Assembly: GCA_037576195.1 (NCBI GenBank)
Contig: CM075101.1
Span: forward strand, 42,470,001-42,534,000
Length of the DNA: 64,000 nt
Source: Phytoseiulus persimilis
Taxonomy: Eukaryota > Arthropoda > Arachnida > Mesostigmata > Phytoseiidae
Direction: 5' to 3'
In this document: positions 48,045 through 60,510 of the stretch, in pieces
Position numbering within the stretch: position 1 is the first letter of the stretch
Layout: the number at the start of each line of letters is the position of its first letter
Translations under genes and position numbers: made by a program
The notes under the pieces: model-generated
Databases searched by the model: none
Told to the model about the DNA's origin: nothing
What the model saw: the letters and a program-made list of their open reading frames with translations, nothing else

Positions 48045-48450
48045 CCGTGAGACGATTGCAGGACTTGGGTCAGAAAGAGAATGCAAGAAGAGTCCGCGAC
48101 TTTCGAATCATGTGATTAATTGGGCATCGTCAGTTGAAGACGGCAGTGAGAAATATCCTCTCGATGATCGCTGTACAATCAATCACAAGTATTGCTTCGA
48201 GCCTCTCGGAATATTCAAGGGGCTTCGTTCAGGCGCTATATTGAATCCTTCCTTGTCGTTCAACGGGCCACCTTGGATGGTGGGAACTTGATTATGAGGT
48301 CGCATTCATCTCTCAAGCACTGGGTGGTCGTTCACCAAGAGTGACATCAGTGCATTACCGCACCGCACATCGCATTAAGGATTCGCTCCGAGAAGCCAGG
48401 GGGATGCCAACAATGAACGACATGTTGGAGTTCCTACGAGGACCAGCATG
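48045..48450 (+). pseudogene. Decayed coding segment, unrecognised
   Basis: Two protein-like frames follow each other on the plus strand. The first runs from about 48045 to a TGA at 48290 and contains NHVINWASSVEDGSEKYPLD and CFEPLGIFKGLRSG. The second begins near 48270 with WWELDYEVAFISQALGGRSP and runs through SVHYRTAHRIKDSLREA to MLEFLRGPA and a stop at about 48450. A single frameshift near 48275 would join them. Neither starts with Met. A mobile-element polyprotein end or a terminal exon are both possible; I do not recognise the family. Confidence 0.35.
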
Positions 48451-48459
48451 AATACCTCA

Positions 48460-50040
48460 GCGCTCGTTTCCCTTTGGTTCGGCAGGGTTCACTTCGTTCA
48501 CTTCCTTTTGGCGATCTCTCTCTGTCCTCAGCTGGCTCCTCGTGTTCTCCTAAGCGTCCCTCTAGAGAAGTAATTGTGTTCCATCCAATGCTTCGTTCGG
48601 GAAGTCTCCGCTAAGGCGGATGCTACGAGTGCTATGTAATCCCTTTTAGTTTCGCTCCGTAAACATCCATGGAAAATCTCTCGCGCGAAACATTTGGCAT
48701 GTTCCGTAAAGCTCTTCCAATCGAGTCGGAACGCAAGCTGGCGAGCAAGTATCTAGCGGCACAGTCTAGTGCTTGGCTCTCGCGGCCGCTCAGAAGATCT
48801 GCGCTCGAGCGGCTGGACAGAAACTCACAGAATCAACCTCACTGTATTTGCCCTTCCGATAGAAGACTGGGTCGGATGAGAGGACGGCGGAGATGATTCC
48901 ATATTTTCGATACCCACCACAACGCTGACTTGCGGCGCGGATCGGTCTTTGGACGATCCGGGAGAGAAAATAAATCGAAGCGAAACATCGGAATGAGAGA
49001 GGTGCCATAGTTTCCTCCGCCCTTTTCTTGCCGGGAAACGTATCAATGTCGAATCCGAGGCAGCGCGCCAAAAGGTTTCGTATTCACATCGAACTTCGCC
49101 GGAGCCGCTCTCCTTTGTTTGCTGTTCCCGCTATTTCCGGCACAAATCCCGCTAAACACGTCAAATATGCACCACGGAGCGGAGCAATCCCTCATGTGCA
49201 ATCCAATGCCGTTTTTGTCTCATATTCCAGGAGCTCGCGAAAGCTAGGAATGCCTTCAGCTTTCTCCTTGTCAGCTATCCAGCGGTTCTGTGCTGTTTCC
49301 AATCGTGACATTCGAGGAATTGACAGTGTGCACCACAGTTTGACAGTATCGCATCCGAGCTCGGCACCCGCGATTTTCCAATGTTCTCACTGCGCGAGAG
49401 CTTGAAATACCACTCGAATAGTATTAGTTTGGACATGATTTGAGAGAATTCAAACAGGGTGGATGAAGAAACACGAATCCCGTTCCGCTTCAGAACGTTC
49501 TCCTCTGTCGACTCCTGATTGGAAACAAACGGGGAGCAGCGAATTTCATTCGATGATTCCATTGCGCGTAACGCGAAGCGCGGCTCAGAACACAATTTAC
49601 GAGCTTCAGGTGTGAAATGGAGAATCCCCGCAGGAGATTCCGAATGCTCGTTTGACGAAGCATACGGATGCTGGCGAGCGGCTCACTTACATTCCAAGGT
49701 TTTTTGTCCGTGGTATGATCTCGGAAAGCTCGGTCCTGTGATTACGCCAGTCGTCAGTGAGGTCGCGGAGAGTCAGCAAGCAGCGATAAATGAAATCCCC
49801 TCCTAACTCTGGGAGAAGCTTTCACAATTGAAGCTTCTCACCGCTGCGGTGATAACCGCAACGGTGAGTTGCCGCCCACTCTTCCATTCTATTGAACTTT
49901 ACAAGAGAATCCCACCCAAATAAGTTAGGGTACTGCGGCACTCCTGACTCCTGAGTTGAATCTATCGGCCGGGTTCGCGATGACGACCGTATCCCTTGCG
50001 GGATCATCATCGAGAGATCCCAAGCGGCGGGACTGGAGTC
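48460..50040. other. Intergenic DNA, nothing recognised
   Basis: Short overlapping frames only. The downstream part of the reverse-transcriptase relic at 50048-51935 may extend into it unrecognised. Confidence 0.35.
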
Positions 50041-50047
50041 AAGATTC

Positions 50048-51935
50048 TCAGAGGGAGACTAATTCGACTCCCAGCGCGTGAACGAGCGGCGGAGAATCCT
50101 CGTAGGACGTGTCGGGGCCGGGACGCACTTCGGATCGTTCATGCAAATGAAATATGGAGGCTGTGTCAGCAGTGTTCTCCGAGAAAAAAACTTCCGCGGG
50201 GATGGAGTTCGCCGGATGGATAGCCACACAAGAAGATGATGCTTCGCAACTTCGCGTCGCTGTTGTGTCATGTGCAAAGATGAAAACATCGTCCGCCAGC
50301 GCCACTCGGGCGTCTCGCAGATTCATCCTGTTTTTCAACGAGATCGTCGTCAAAAACAGCTCTCGAGCTATAGCACCTAGAAGCTGAGAGACGTGAGTGA
50401 CGTCCCGTTGGCTGTTTTGGTATCGGGCTTTCCACGCGGAATCGGTGTCTTCGCGAACACCGCTGAATCTGAAGAGTCCAACCACGTCTGTTTATTCGAG
50501 CACGATGCGCATGATTTTATGACTGCGACCGAAGCGCACGAGACAACGATACGTTGGAATGAAGTTGCGAGGCTTTCGGAGAAGAATGACCTGTTGGAGC
50601 CACACCATGCGGTTGGCGCCGCATCGATCCTGGGCTCTACGAGGTGGACTCCGAAGTGTTTGCCCTAGTGTACTCACGCCATCGGCCATAATTTCCCAAC
50701 GAAGAGCAACCGCGCTGATCGAAACCTTAGCACCAGTTCTTCCACGGGTGAAATGTCACCGTCACATGAAGTAGACACGAGCTTGTTATCAAAGGACTGT
50801 ATCGAAGTGCAGTGAGGAACCCAGGGTGTCTGGCTGTCCCTTGGAGTTCCTTTCCGAAACGGAAAGGGTACGTTCCCATTCTCTCTCAACGATGTCCTTC
50901 CTCCGAACGTACAGAAAGCGTACGTGTCTGCTAGATCCTCGCAATCGCGGTCGGCGTGTCCATCTGATCCAACCTTCATGGAGGCTGTATTCATTCGCCA
51001 TAAAGAGCTCGGAGCCTAGAATGCCGCCGAGCGAGCGTGCTAAAATAACGCTCACGACGGGCCGTCGCTGAGATCGAGCAGAACGTATTTGTACAGGGAA
51101 AATGACCGGATGGCTGCTGGACAACACGCTACAGCCTGCACGAAACTTCCGCGCCTTGAAACCACCGAAGAGAAGTGAAAGCTGCTCCGAGTTTGGAATG
51201 GGCCTCGACGCCGATGTTTTCACTCCGAGAATGAGCCGTGGTCGACGTGGTGTGGCTGAGCACATCCCCTGTTCCTGCCTTTTCTCTGTTTCCCACCTAA
51301 GGAGATGTGAGTACCTTGTCCTCATGACGGCCAAGAGGCTCAGATTCGACTCAGGCCCAACATGTCACAAATTTCGGAGGTTCCAAATCTGTCCGAGGGC
51401 GTGCCCTGAGTCCCCGGACTCCCTACAATCCCATCGGGTTGTGGCTCTCTTTCTCGAAAGAGGGTTCCGGCATATGCGTGCTTTCTCCATTTCTCCTGTG
51501 GATCCCAGCAAGCTTATCAGTGTCGAAATCGTATCCCCTGACGGCTGAAGCAGCTGCGTTCTGATTTGATCTTGAATATTGGATTAGGGAAACACAATTC
51601 TGAGCCTCAGCAAACACCGCGCCTACTTTTGATGCAATACTGTTGAGTGCAGTGGTACGCTCCTCTGGTACGACTATTTTTGACTCGAGCAGAGATCGGC
51701 TCATCTCCAAGCGCCGGGTGGAATAACACATTCGTGGGTCCACCAAAATCTTCGGACCGGAGCCTTTCAGTAAATAACCAATGTGTGGCCTAAAAAAGTG
51801 CCTAGGCCGCAGATCATGCGCGCCGTGTCGAATAAATGAAGCGAGAGTTTCGTGTCGAGAGCTGTCAGGGCTCTCGTAGCTTGGACCTGGCGTTGAGATA
51901 CCAGCGAGATTGGCGCAAGGAAACAAATCTATCAA
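50048..51935 (-). pseudogene. Probable LINE reverse-transcriptase relic
   Basis: The most telling part is the minus-strand frame 50485-50048. LLGAIARELFLTTISLKN is followed by RDARVALADDVFIFAHD and later AIHPANSIPAEVFFSE. This matches the order of a non-LTR reverse-transcriptase palm: a PLL-x-AIA-x-EPL-like helix, an ADDV box with Leu for Tyr, then an N-x-x-K-S-like segment. Three more frames lie upstream in register order on the same strand (51935-51423, 51334-50789, 50994-50674) and may be the rest of the protein, but show no motif I can name. Extent is uncertain. Confidence 0.4.
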
Positions 51936-51939
51936 CAGT

Positions 51940-53290
51940 CAACTATCATTCCCATCACCGTATTCTTTCTATTTTCGAGGCATAGATACAGCACAAAGAC
52001 TTACTCTAATACACAGGCAGGAGTCGGACGCGATAATGAGTCTGCAGTTTCCAATAGATTGACAGCTTCTCAGATGTTTGCTGAACGAACAGCCTGTTGA
52101 AAAGGGTACAGCATAGTCAAGTGAGCAGCCTTGGACAGCTGTTTCCTCCAGGCCCCCTTGTTTATGCTTAATATACGCGTCCATCGTGCAAGTATTTCTT
52201 CAAGATCGGTGACCATCGATGATGGGCCATCATCCGACCAGCAGCCGCACACCCCAAGACTCCATCCTTTTCAAGATTCGGCTGCCCCGTCCAGCTTCTC
52301 AAAACCAGCGGTATATACGCTCAAATCCATCAGGACTGGGGTTGACGATGGGCGCAAGCCTTTAGTGAAGGAAGTTCGGTCTCGACCAATCCTTCACGTG
52401 AGCAAGCCTCTCGAGCTGTGACCCAGCAGAGATTGGTAGTCAGAGATGAGCGCTGCATTCGCGTTCTCGAAATTTCCGATCTGGAATCGAAAGGAGGAGT
52501 GATAGAAGCATTGATTCAGATTGATACTGCTTGCTTTCGTGGCGGGAAGAATGCGCGACGATGTGTTCGAATAATTTGCGGAAATAAGCCATCCGCCTCT
52601 GGCTCTTTCCCCGAGAAAGTAGCGGAACCGTCAAAATGTTCGGTCATCATCCAGCCGAGAAGAATATTCATATGCATTCACATATATAAATGAATGTCGA
52701 AGCCAAACTACATATGTATCAAATGAGACCTTTCGCTCCTGGAATAACGTATATTTCCCGTTATAGCGATTGATGAAATCTGGAGGCAATTTCCCGAACC
52801 TTAGAGAGAGACAGAGTTGTCTCGAGGCTCCCGTTAAGTTCGCTCCAATTCCGAGTCCCTCGTTGAATGACTCACATCAGCTCTGATGAGATCCAACACC
52901 GAAAATCTCTTCCGCTCGCTATGTACATTTACACTCGACCAGTTTTCTCCAAAGAATGGATCACGGAAAATCTTAGCTGACGCTCGGGAGGTCCGCCCGG
53001 AAAAAGTGTTCGGATCGGTTCGGGTAGTTTGGACTTATCTGAGGGTTCGTCAAAAGATGAGCGATTTCTGTGAGGCTGATTCAATCGCTCGCCAATGTCG
53101 AGCTCTGGATACATCCTCACCATTGCTCATGGCGAGTTGATGGAATCCTTCCCCACATCCGATAGAACCAATACGAAGTCCATCGGTTGACTTCGGAAGT
53201 GCCTCGGTCAGTTCCGTGAAACAGGCCGGAAGAAAAAATAATTTTGGCTGGTCTGGAGAAAACAATTTTCGACCGATCGGTGTGCTACAG
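51940..53290. other. Intergenic DNA, nothing recognised
   Basis: Only a lone TTCCCGTTATAGCG word near 52756 relates it to the inverted-repeat element at 33.9-35.1 kb. Confidence 0.4.
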
Positions 53291-53299
53291 AGGGCCTTA

Positions 53300-53670
53300 T
53301 CATGATGATGGGTGTCATTATCAATAACAAGCATATTCATTATCATGGGTGTGATTATCAATGGCAAGCATAATCATGATCATGGGTGTGATTATCAATA
53401 ACAAGCATAATCATGATCATGGGTGAGATTATCAATAACAAGCATATCCATTATCATGGGTGTGATTATCAATAGCAAGCATAATCATGATCATGGGTGT
53501 GATTATCAATAACAAGCATAATCATGATCATGGGTGTGATTATCAATAACAAGCATAATCATGATCATGGGTGTGATTATCAATAACAAGCATAATCACA
53601 ATCGTGGGTGTGATTATCAATAAATATCATAATCATGGGTATGATTATCAATCGTGATCATGATCATTGT
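53300..53670. repeat. AT-rich satellite, 37-bp unit
   Basis: About ten units of GGGTGTGATTATCAATAACA plus AGCATAATCATGATCAT repeat at 37-bp intervals (for example 53461 and 53498). TCATGATCAT words are palindromic. It belongs to the same word family as the borders of minisatellite A. Confidence 0.9.
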
Positions 53671-53689
53671 TCATCATAATGGTTATGAG

Positions 53690-53935
53690 GTTGTAGTCTG
53701 TTTGGCCACCGCAAATCCAATTTGGGCGACTTGAGGCGATCAGAGCGCACCGACACGGGGAGGGTTCTCGATCCTGCGGTGGACTGAGGGAAACGTCGCG
53801 GCGGCGAACCGCGCGTGGATTCAAAGCTTCCACGGTGGCTAACGCCGGAATGGAGACGGAACGCCGGAATTCGATGAAACTGCGTCGTACTTGTTTTCCG
53901 TGGTCCGGTTCTTTGTCAACAGTTCAAGATGTTGC
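53690..53935. other. Spacer between satellite and foldback element
   Basis: Nothing was recognised. Confidence 0.4.
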
Positions 53936-53939
53936 TTGA

Positions 53940-54527
53940 GGGGACCCCGCCATGTAACGGGGGTAATTTCTGAGGAATTATTTCTCGGAAACACGAACTT
54001 CTAGATCGGAAATAAAACCAGTTATGGTTAGGTCACCCCTTGTACTTCACTTCGATGACACGCAAATTCATCTCGAAAACTGATGGGAAAATGGAAATAC
54101 GAGGATATGTAGGGAAATGATGCACAGGCCCCCTAGTAGTTTCAACGGAATCGGAGGGAAATTGTGGGAAACATTTGCGAATCTGTGATTTTTTCCCTGT
54201 TTTCTGAGCGACTGCGAGTACCCTGTCGAGGTTTCTGAGCGACCGATTCTGATGATTGAGGTAGGGGGCCTGCGCATCACTTCCCTCCATATCAACGTCG
54301 TCCCATTCTCCCTTTCACATCCCGTGAAAGGCATTCACGACGTGCGCGAATTCGGATACGGGATCCGGATAATCCTATGGTGAAGGATAACGGAGTGTTT
54401 GAAATAAAGCTTGCCATCGAAGTGAAGTGCAAGGGGCGACCTTAACTGGTTTTAGTTCCGATCTGTAAGTTCGTTTTTCCGAGAAATTATTACTTAAAAA
54501 TGACCCCCGTTACATGGGTGAGTCCCC
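53940..54527. mobile_element. 588-bp foldback/MITE element with long inverted repeats
   Basis: The left arm starts GGGGACCCCGCCATGTAACG and the right arm, in reverse complement, starts GGGGACTCACCCATGTAACG. Homology continues for about 120 bp (AATTTCTCGGAAA, ACGAACTT, AGATCGGAA, TAAAACCAGTTA, CACTTCACTTCGATG). It resumes around the centre as GATGCACAGGCCCCCTAG and its inverted copy near 54262-54284. The element is flanked by TTGA (53936-53939) and TTAA (54528-54531), consistent with a TTAA target duplication with one change. No transposase is encoded. Confidence 0.85.
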
Positions 54528-54889
54528 TTAAAGATCTCATTGAAGCTCTGAAGACTGAAACCGAGGCGTTCTATTTCCCGCATTACTGTCACCTGATTCC
54601 TACTGTTAGATTCTGTGAGAAAGAGCATCGAATGCAACGTCTAGGAAGTCGGTACCGTTGCTTCAAGCAGGGCTGTCGTCAAGGTGTGGGCTTGCGGTGT
54701 GGAAGTTTTCTGGAGAACGCCAAGGCACCTCTCTGAGACATCATCATATTCATCCATCTCTGCGCTTGAGCTGGCTCGCTACCTATGCTCTATACCCTAG
54801 TCTGTCTGGCTCCCGCATTTGATGGAGCGGGCTTGAAAAGCGCCATTTTGGAGACTTATCTCTGCGGCAGCCAAACAAACTAGTCCCGG

Positions 54890-55375
54890 TTATGATTATC
54901 AATCATAATCATGATAATGGTTATGATTATCAATAATAATCATGATCGTTGATCATAATAATGGTTATGATTATCAATAATAATCATGATCGTTGATCAT
55001 AATAATGGTTAGGATTATCGATCATAATCATGATCATCGATCATAATGATGCTTATGATTATCAATCATAATAATGATAATTCGTCGTAATAATGGGCAA
55101 TCATCAATCATAATGATGGGCGTGATTATCAATCATAATGATGGGTGTGATTATCAATCATGACAATTGATCATAATAAGGGTTATGATGATCAATTATA
55201 ATCATGATCATTCATCGTAATAATGAGCATGATCATCAATCATAATCATGATCATTATTCATAATGATGGGTATGATTATCAATCATGATCATTAATCAC
55301 AATAGTGGGTATGGTTATCAATCATAATCATGATCATGGGTACGATTCTTATATATAATCTAGTTACGATTATAA
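54890..55375. repeat. AT-rich satellite, about 44-bp unit
   Basis: About eleven units of GATCATAATAATGGTTATGA, TTATCAATAA and TAATCATGATCGTT occur, diverging toward the right. The right edge (TAATTATTTCTGGCATACTC then AAG) matches, inverted, the edge of the AT tract at 13801. Confidence 0.9.
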
Positions 55376-55399
55376 TTATTTCTGGCATACTCAAGCCCG

Positions 55400-56250
55400 C
55401 ATACGCGCCCGCTGCGGAGGCTGGCGATCCATCGAACTCTCATCGGAGGACGACAGCAACGAAGCCTGATAGCTCAGGGATATTTTTTTTTATCACGGCG
55501 ATCGATTGGTACCGAGAGCTCTCAGGAAGAGATTTGAAATCGGGGCTCTCCGATGGCGAAACCTCAATAACGACTCGCAACCAATAATAGAGAATGCAAA
55601 ATCGATTGCGTTGGACTCGGTAAGAGAACAGGGATCTCGGGAGAATTTCGCTCCAGCGATTCCATCGACGTTTTCATATTCATTTTATCAGTTCTTAGCG
55701 GAAATAAGCTTCCCCGACTGAGAGAGTGTTTTCCCCGTATGAACGAATGACTAAGGACGGTGAAAACCGCATTTTTTAGCGCAGAAATGCTTTTTTCTTC
55801 GGGCTTGCTCACTGGGATGGAACTGGGAGTGGAACGGAAAAATCGGAACGAAAAAATCGCAGCGGGAGGCCTTTGAGATTTTTCACAAGCGAGGGAAATT
55901 TGAATTAATTCTGAATTTCATGTGGTGAATCTCGGTGTCGTATGAATAGTGGAACATAACGAAGTGATGTTGTATAGATGAGGGTGTGTTAGATAGCACA
56001 CGACTAAATATTGTAAATTTGAAGCTTTCGCGTGTGAGCGTTCGGGCCGTCGAGAATTTACTCATGCACATTTTGCGTATCCTTTGCGAGTTTGGTTGAC
56101 TCAATGAGACGAGAACTTTTTCTGATTTCCTCCCGTTGTTGGGCCATTCATGGCACGACATTCATAGGAGCAGTATTGACAGGATTCCGCTACGCTCTCG
56201 TGTGACAGTGCTCCGTCCTCGCGAGGGTACACCGAAAGCCAGCCGATTCC
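55400..56250. other. Intergenic DNA, nothing recognised
   Basis: No feature beyond short open frames. Confidence 0.4.
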
Positions 56251-56253
56251 GAT

Positions 56254-56626
56254 GACGAAGAAAGGATCCAGGAGGAGATCCTGAGTCCTGCCATTGAGAA
56301 GATATCCCGAAAATTCCACCGTGAGAAACAAAGGATGCCGGAGCGGATCGGGCGGATATCCAGTATCAGGCTCGTGCTCTGACGTGAGTACGCAGAGTAA
56401 CTTTGGGTTCTGTGTGAACTGGGATCGTGCTTCCGACTCCTCCTTCGAGGACAGCTGCCAGTACGATGGTTTTACGAAGATTGTTGGGACAAGGATTAGG
56501 AACGGCACCCTGAACGATTCCTCCTTGTGACAAAGAATTGATCCAGGAGGAGATCGTGGAGTTTGCCATTGAGAAGATACTCTGAGGTTTCCACCTTATG
56601 ATCAGAGGGAGCTGGAGCAAATCGGG
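56254..56626 (-). repeat. Diverged tandem duplication with coding-like units
   Basis: A segment of about 100 bp at 56254-56353 recurs at 56528-56626, offset by about 274 bp. They share GATCCAGGAGGAGATC and TGCCATTGAGAAGATA. On the minus strand the copies read EFSGYLLNGRTQDLLLDPFF and TSEYLLNGKLHDLLLDQFFV. Amino-acid similarity spans the unit. This suggests duplicated exons or a repeated domain, of unknown identity. Confidence 0.55.
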
Positions 56627-56959
56627 CTTCGGTTTCACCTTCATGGGCCTCGAAAAGTATGGTTAGATCGTAACCTTGTCCTCCGCCTCCAAGAAGTCTG
56701 GTTCTGGGCGGCTACTTCGGATCGCCACGCCTGTTCTGTGTGTGTGTTCGGTTTTGGTTCCGCAATGATCTACGCGAGGCGGGCTCGAGACACCGGACCA
56801 CCAATTTCTCTCCGTTTTCCTCCGTTGAGGTGGGTTCGGGAGGCCCTCGAAAAGATCACCACTATTCATATCCGGGTCCAACCGTATTAATTGAAACCGC
56901 ACTAGACGGGGTACTTGATACATGGCACTGCCTTTGTAGGGATCGCAAAAAAACCGCAA

Positions 56960-57750
56960 AGCGGAACCTCCTTTCTTTGCGATTTCCACCATGTTTCCAA
57001 TAATCTCAGTACGTTGCTCCTTATTGTTGACTGACACACTCGCGCAATGTGGGAGAATGATTTTCCAAACTGTTCTCATATTGTGTGCCGAGACCTCATC
57101 CCAGGCCTCGACTGTGTTGATGACAACTTTCTTGATGTCGTATGCTTTCCTGAATTCGACCTACTTAGGATCATCTCCCGTCGCGTCCTTGATAGCTAAG
57201 AACATCGATCGGCGCAAGTAGTGAGCCTTGAAGGTTGAAATGACACCTCGGTCCATGGGTCAAGGAGGTCGTATTTGGCAGGAAGAATGCTACTTTGCTG
57301 TTTTCCTTCATGGTTGACAGTTCCGTTGGATGACCCGGAGCATTATCCACGAGTAGGCGGATTTTGAATCCGATTCTCTTCGTGCGACAGTATCTTTCCG
57401 TCGCTGGGCAGAAATAGTTGATGAACCAATCCTCGAAAAGAGCTTTTGTCATCCAGGCTTTTGGATTCGGCCGCCCAAGCACAAACAGTTCCTCTTTGCG
57501 AATTTTCTTGAGTGCTCGAGGATTCTTTGCTCGGTGAACGAGCATCGGCTTCAGCTTGGAGTCTCCTGCCGTGTTGACGCCTAGAAGGAGTGTCATACGA
57601 TCTCTTGCGACTTTGTGACCATTGAAAGATCTTACGGTAGACGCTTTTTTCCAGAAGGGCCCTGTTTCATCTTCATTGAAGATCTGCTCATCCAAGTAGC
57701 CTTCTCTCTGTATCAGTTCTCTAAGTTCCTTTGGGGATAGCGCAGCCGCT
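56960..57750 (-). pseudogene. Tigger/pogo-type DDE transposase, broken
   Basis: The minus-strand frame encodes the DDE core of a pogo/Tigger (CENP-B-related) transposase. It shows LIQREGYLDEQIFNEDETGP with the first Asp, RLLVDNAPGHP with the second Asp, then FFLPNTTSL. A frameshift near 57255 moves the continuation MDRGVISTFKAHYLRRSMFL to another frame. A TAG at 57161-57163 interrupts before EFRKAYDIKKVVINTVEAWD. Similarity ends near 56960. The N-terminal CENP-B-type DNA-binding domain was not found upstream. It is inactive. Confidence 0.82.
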
Positions 57751-57759
57751 TAGTGGTCG

Positions 57760-58920
57760 CCGCTGGCGGACTCGCCTTGAATGCGGATGTTGCGGAAGCC
57801 TGCTCGTCGCTTGGAACGATCGAACTATCCTCGACTTCCAACAAACGGTTCGGAGCCTGTCCCGTTTTCATCGACATTAAATGTTCCGAGATCCTCGTGA
57901 AGACTCAAGGCTTCGCATGACACACTCGCACGAACCACAATGCTGGAATTTGATTTGCGCCGGGACTTGAGGTTTGAAACTTGACACAGGAAGTTTCATT
58001 CGACAACGGAGATCGGAACTACATACGTTAGCTTTGATTGTTGGAGGTTTTTTTTTTGGAGCTTTCTCCGAAAAATAAAACTATGGAGTCAAATGGCTTC
58101 CTTCCCCCACCGAAAAAAGATGAGTGAGGGAGCACATCAAAGAATCCAACGATCGGGGGTACAGAGTGTGAGTAAGCCAAGATTGTGGAGATTATCGACT
58201 CAGAAAGCGATTCGGGGAGTGTCCAGGAATCGAGACGCTGTGAACGAGCAGCGGGGAAGAAGGAACATGCGATGACGGTTACTGAACGTAAAACCCGGTT
58301 CCTGGAGAAGAACAGAGAGAAAGTTCAAGGTGAAGACAGTCATAGAAGAACACGAGCGGAACGAGGAGGCCTGGGAGGAACGCACCAGCGAAGTGAACCT
58401 TCATGGACCGGTGAAACGGGGACTTCACCGATCTGTTCTATGGCAGTCTTCAGGATACTACTCTCTCCAAACGGTTTTAAAACAACAAAACTTGATCTTC
58501 TCAACGCTGCTCACAGAAATTGCCAATGGAGACGTCCTCACTCAGCGAGATTTTCGTTATTCAAATCACGACTCAGAACACGAGAACGGTCTGACAGACA
58601 CGTGAAAAACGTCTCTTTCACAAAAATGAGGCCGTCGACAACTACAACAAGAGAATCGGATCACCAGAATGGTACTCGACTGCCATTGATAATTACATTG
58701 GTCGCCGGAGACAATAGCAACTGATGAGTGCACGGACAAAAGTTCATCAGATGAAGTAGACAAGAAGTGGGAATCTACCTTACGCTTGACCCTCCTGTCT
58801 TGGTCAGCCGTACATGATAACTTGTAATATGGATGGATGTATGGATACTCATTGATTACTAGCCGGCCTTCGGCCGACTACGCTGGCCGACCCGTCCCTT
58901 GCTTCGGGATTCTACTGCTG
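57760..58920. other. Flank of the Tigger relic, no gene recognised
   Basis: A plus-strand frame of 179 codons (58185-58724) is Arg/Glu/Ser-rich and lacks a domain. A hairpin TAGCCGGCCTTCGGCCGACT plus A lies at 58860-58880, just before minisatellite B. Confidence 0.4.
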
Positions 58921-58924
58921 ACAG

Positions 58925-60510
58925 ACTTGGAGAAGTATGTTCAGACTGGTCCCGGTTTCACTCCTCCAAACTCGGAAAGTAATGGTCAGATTGGAGACGG
59001 AATCACCCCTCCAGGTTTTGGAAAGTACGGTCAGATTCGTCTAGGAAGCACCCCTCCGGACTCAGAAAAGTATTGTCAGATTGGTCCTGGAATCACCCCC
59101 CCAGAGTAGGAGAGTAATGGCCAGATCGGTCTCGTAATCACCCCTCCAGAGTTGGAAGCTAATGGCCAGATTGGTCTCGGAATCACCCCTCCAGAGTTGG
59201 AAACTAATGGCCAGATTGGTCTCGGAATCACCCCTCCAGAGCTGGAAAGTAATGGCCAGATTGGTCTCGGAATCACACCTCCAGAGTTGGAAACTAATGG
59301 CCAGATTGGTCTCGGAATCACCCCTCCAGAGCTGGAAACTAATGGCCAGATTGGTCTCGGAATCACCCCTCCAGAGTTGGAAAGTAATGGCCAGATTGGT
59401 CTCGGAATCACCCCTCCAGAGTTGGGAAGTAATGGCCAGATTGGTACCGGAGTCACCCCTCCAGAGTTGGAAAGTAATTGCCAGATACGTTCCGGAATCA
59501 CTCCTCCAGAGTTGGAAAGTAATGGCCAGATTGGTCTCGGAGTCACCCCTCCAGAGTTGGAAAGTAATGGCCAGATTGGTCTCAGAATCACCCCTCCAGA
59601 CTTGGAAAGTGATAGTCAGATTGGTCCCGTAATCACCCCTCCAGAGTTGGAAACTAATGGCGAGATTGATACCGGAATCACCCCTCCAGAGTTGGAAACT
59701 AATGGCCAGATTGGCACCGGAATCACCCCTCCAGAGTTGGAAACTAATGGCCAGATTGGCACCGGAATCACCCCTCCAGAGTTGGAAACTAATGGCCAGA
59801 TTGGCACCGGAATCACCCCTCCAGAGTTGAAAACTAATGGCCAGATTGGCACCGGAATCACACCTCCAGAGTTGGAAACTAATGGCCAGATTGGTCTCGG
59901 AATCACCCCTTCAGAGCTGGAAACTAATGGCCAGATTGGTCTCGGAATCCCCCCTCCAGAGTTGGAAAGTAATGGCCAGATAGGTACCGGAATCACCCCT
60001 CCAGAGTTGGAAACCAATGGCCAGATTGGCACCGGAATCACCCCTCCAGAGTTGGAAACTAATGGCCAGATTGGTCTCGGAATCACCCCTCCAGAGTTGG
60101 AAAGTGATGGCCAGATTGGTCTCAGAATCACCCCTCCAGAGTTGGAAAGTCATGGCCAGATTGATACCGGAATCACCCCTCCAGAGTTGGAAACTAATGG
60201 TCAAATTGGCACCGGAATCACCCCTCCAGAGTTGGAAACTAATGGTCGGATTGGTCTCGGAATCACCCCTCCAAAGTTGGAAAGTAATGTCCAGATTGGT
60301 CTCGCAATCAGCCCTCCAGAGTTTGAAACTAAAGGCCAGATTGGTCTCGTAATCACCCCTCCAGAGTTGGAAACTAATGGCCAGATTGGTCTCGGAATCA
60401 CCCCTCCAGAGTTGGAAAGTAATGGCCAGATTGGTCTCGGAATCACCCCTCCAGAGTTGGGAAGTAATGGCCTTATTGGTCTCGAAATCACCCCTCCAGG
60501 AATTTTTATG
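58925..60510 (+). repeat. Minisatellite B, exact 45-bp units
   Basis: About 35 tandem units of GGCCAGATTGGTCTCGGAAT, CACCCCTCCAGAGTTGGAAA and CTAAT occur. From about 59110 the period is exactly 45 bp, so the plus strand has one open frame over 59152-60522 (456 codons). It translates into a 15-residue repeat NGQIGLGITPPELET, and other frames and the minus strand are also open over long stretches. Units vary at a few positions only (LET/LES, GLG/GTG). It is homologous to minisatellite A in reverse orientation. I see no signal peptide, splice structure or conserved flanking frame that would make it a gene. Confidence 0.95.
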
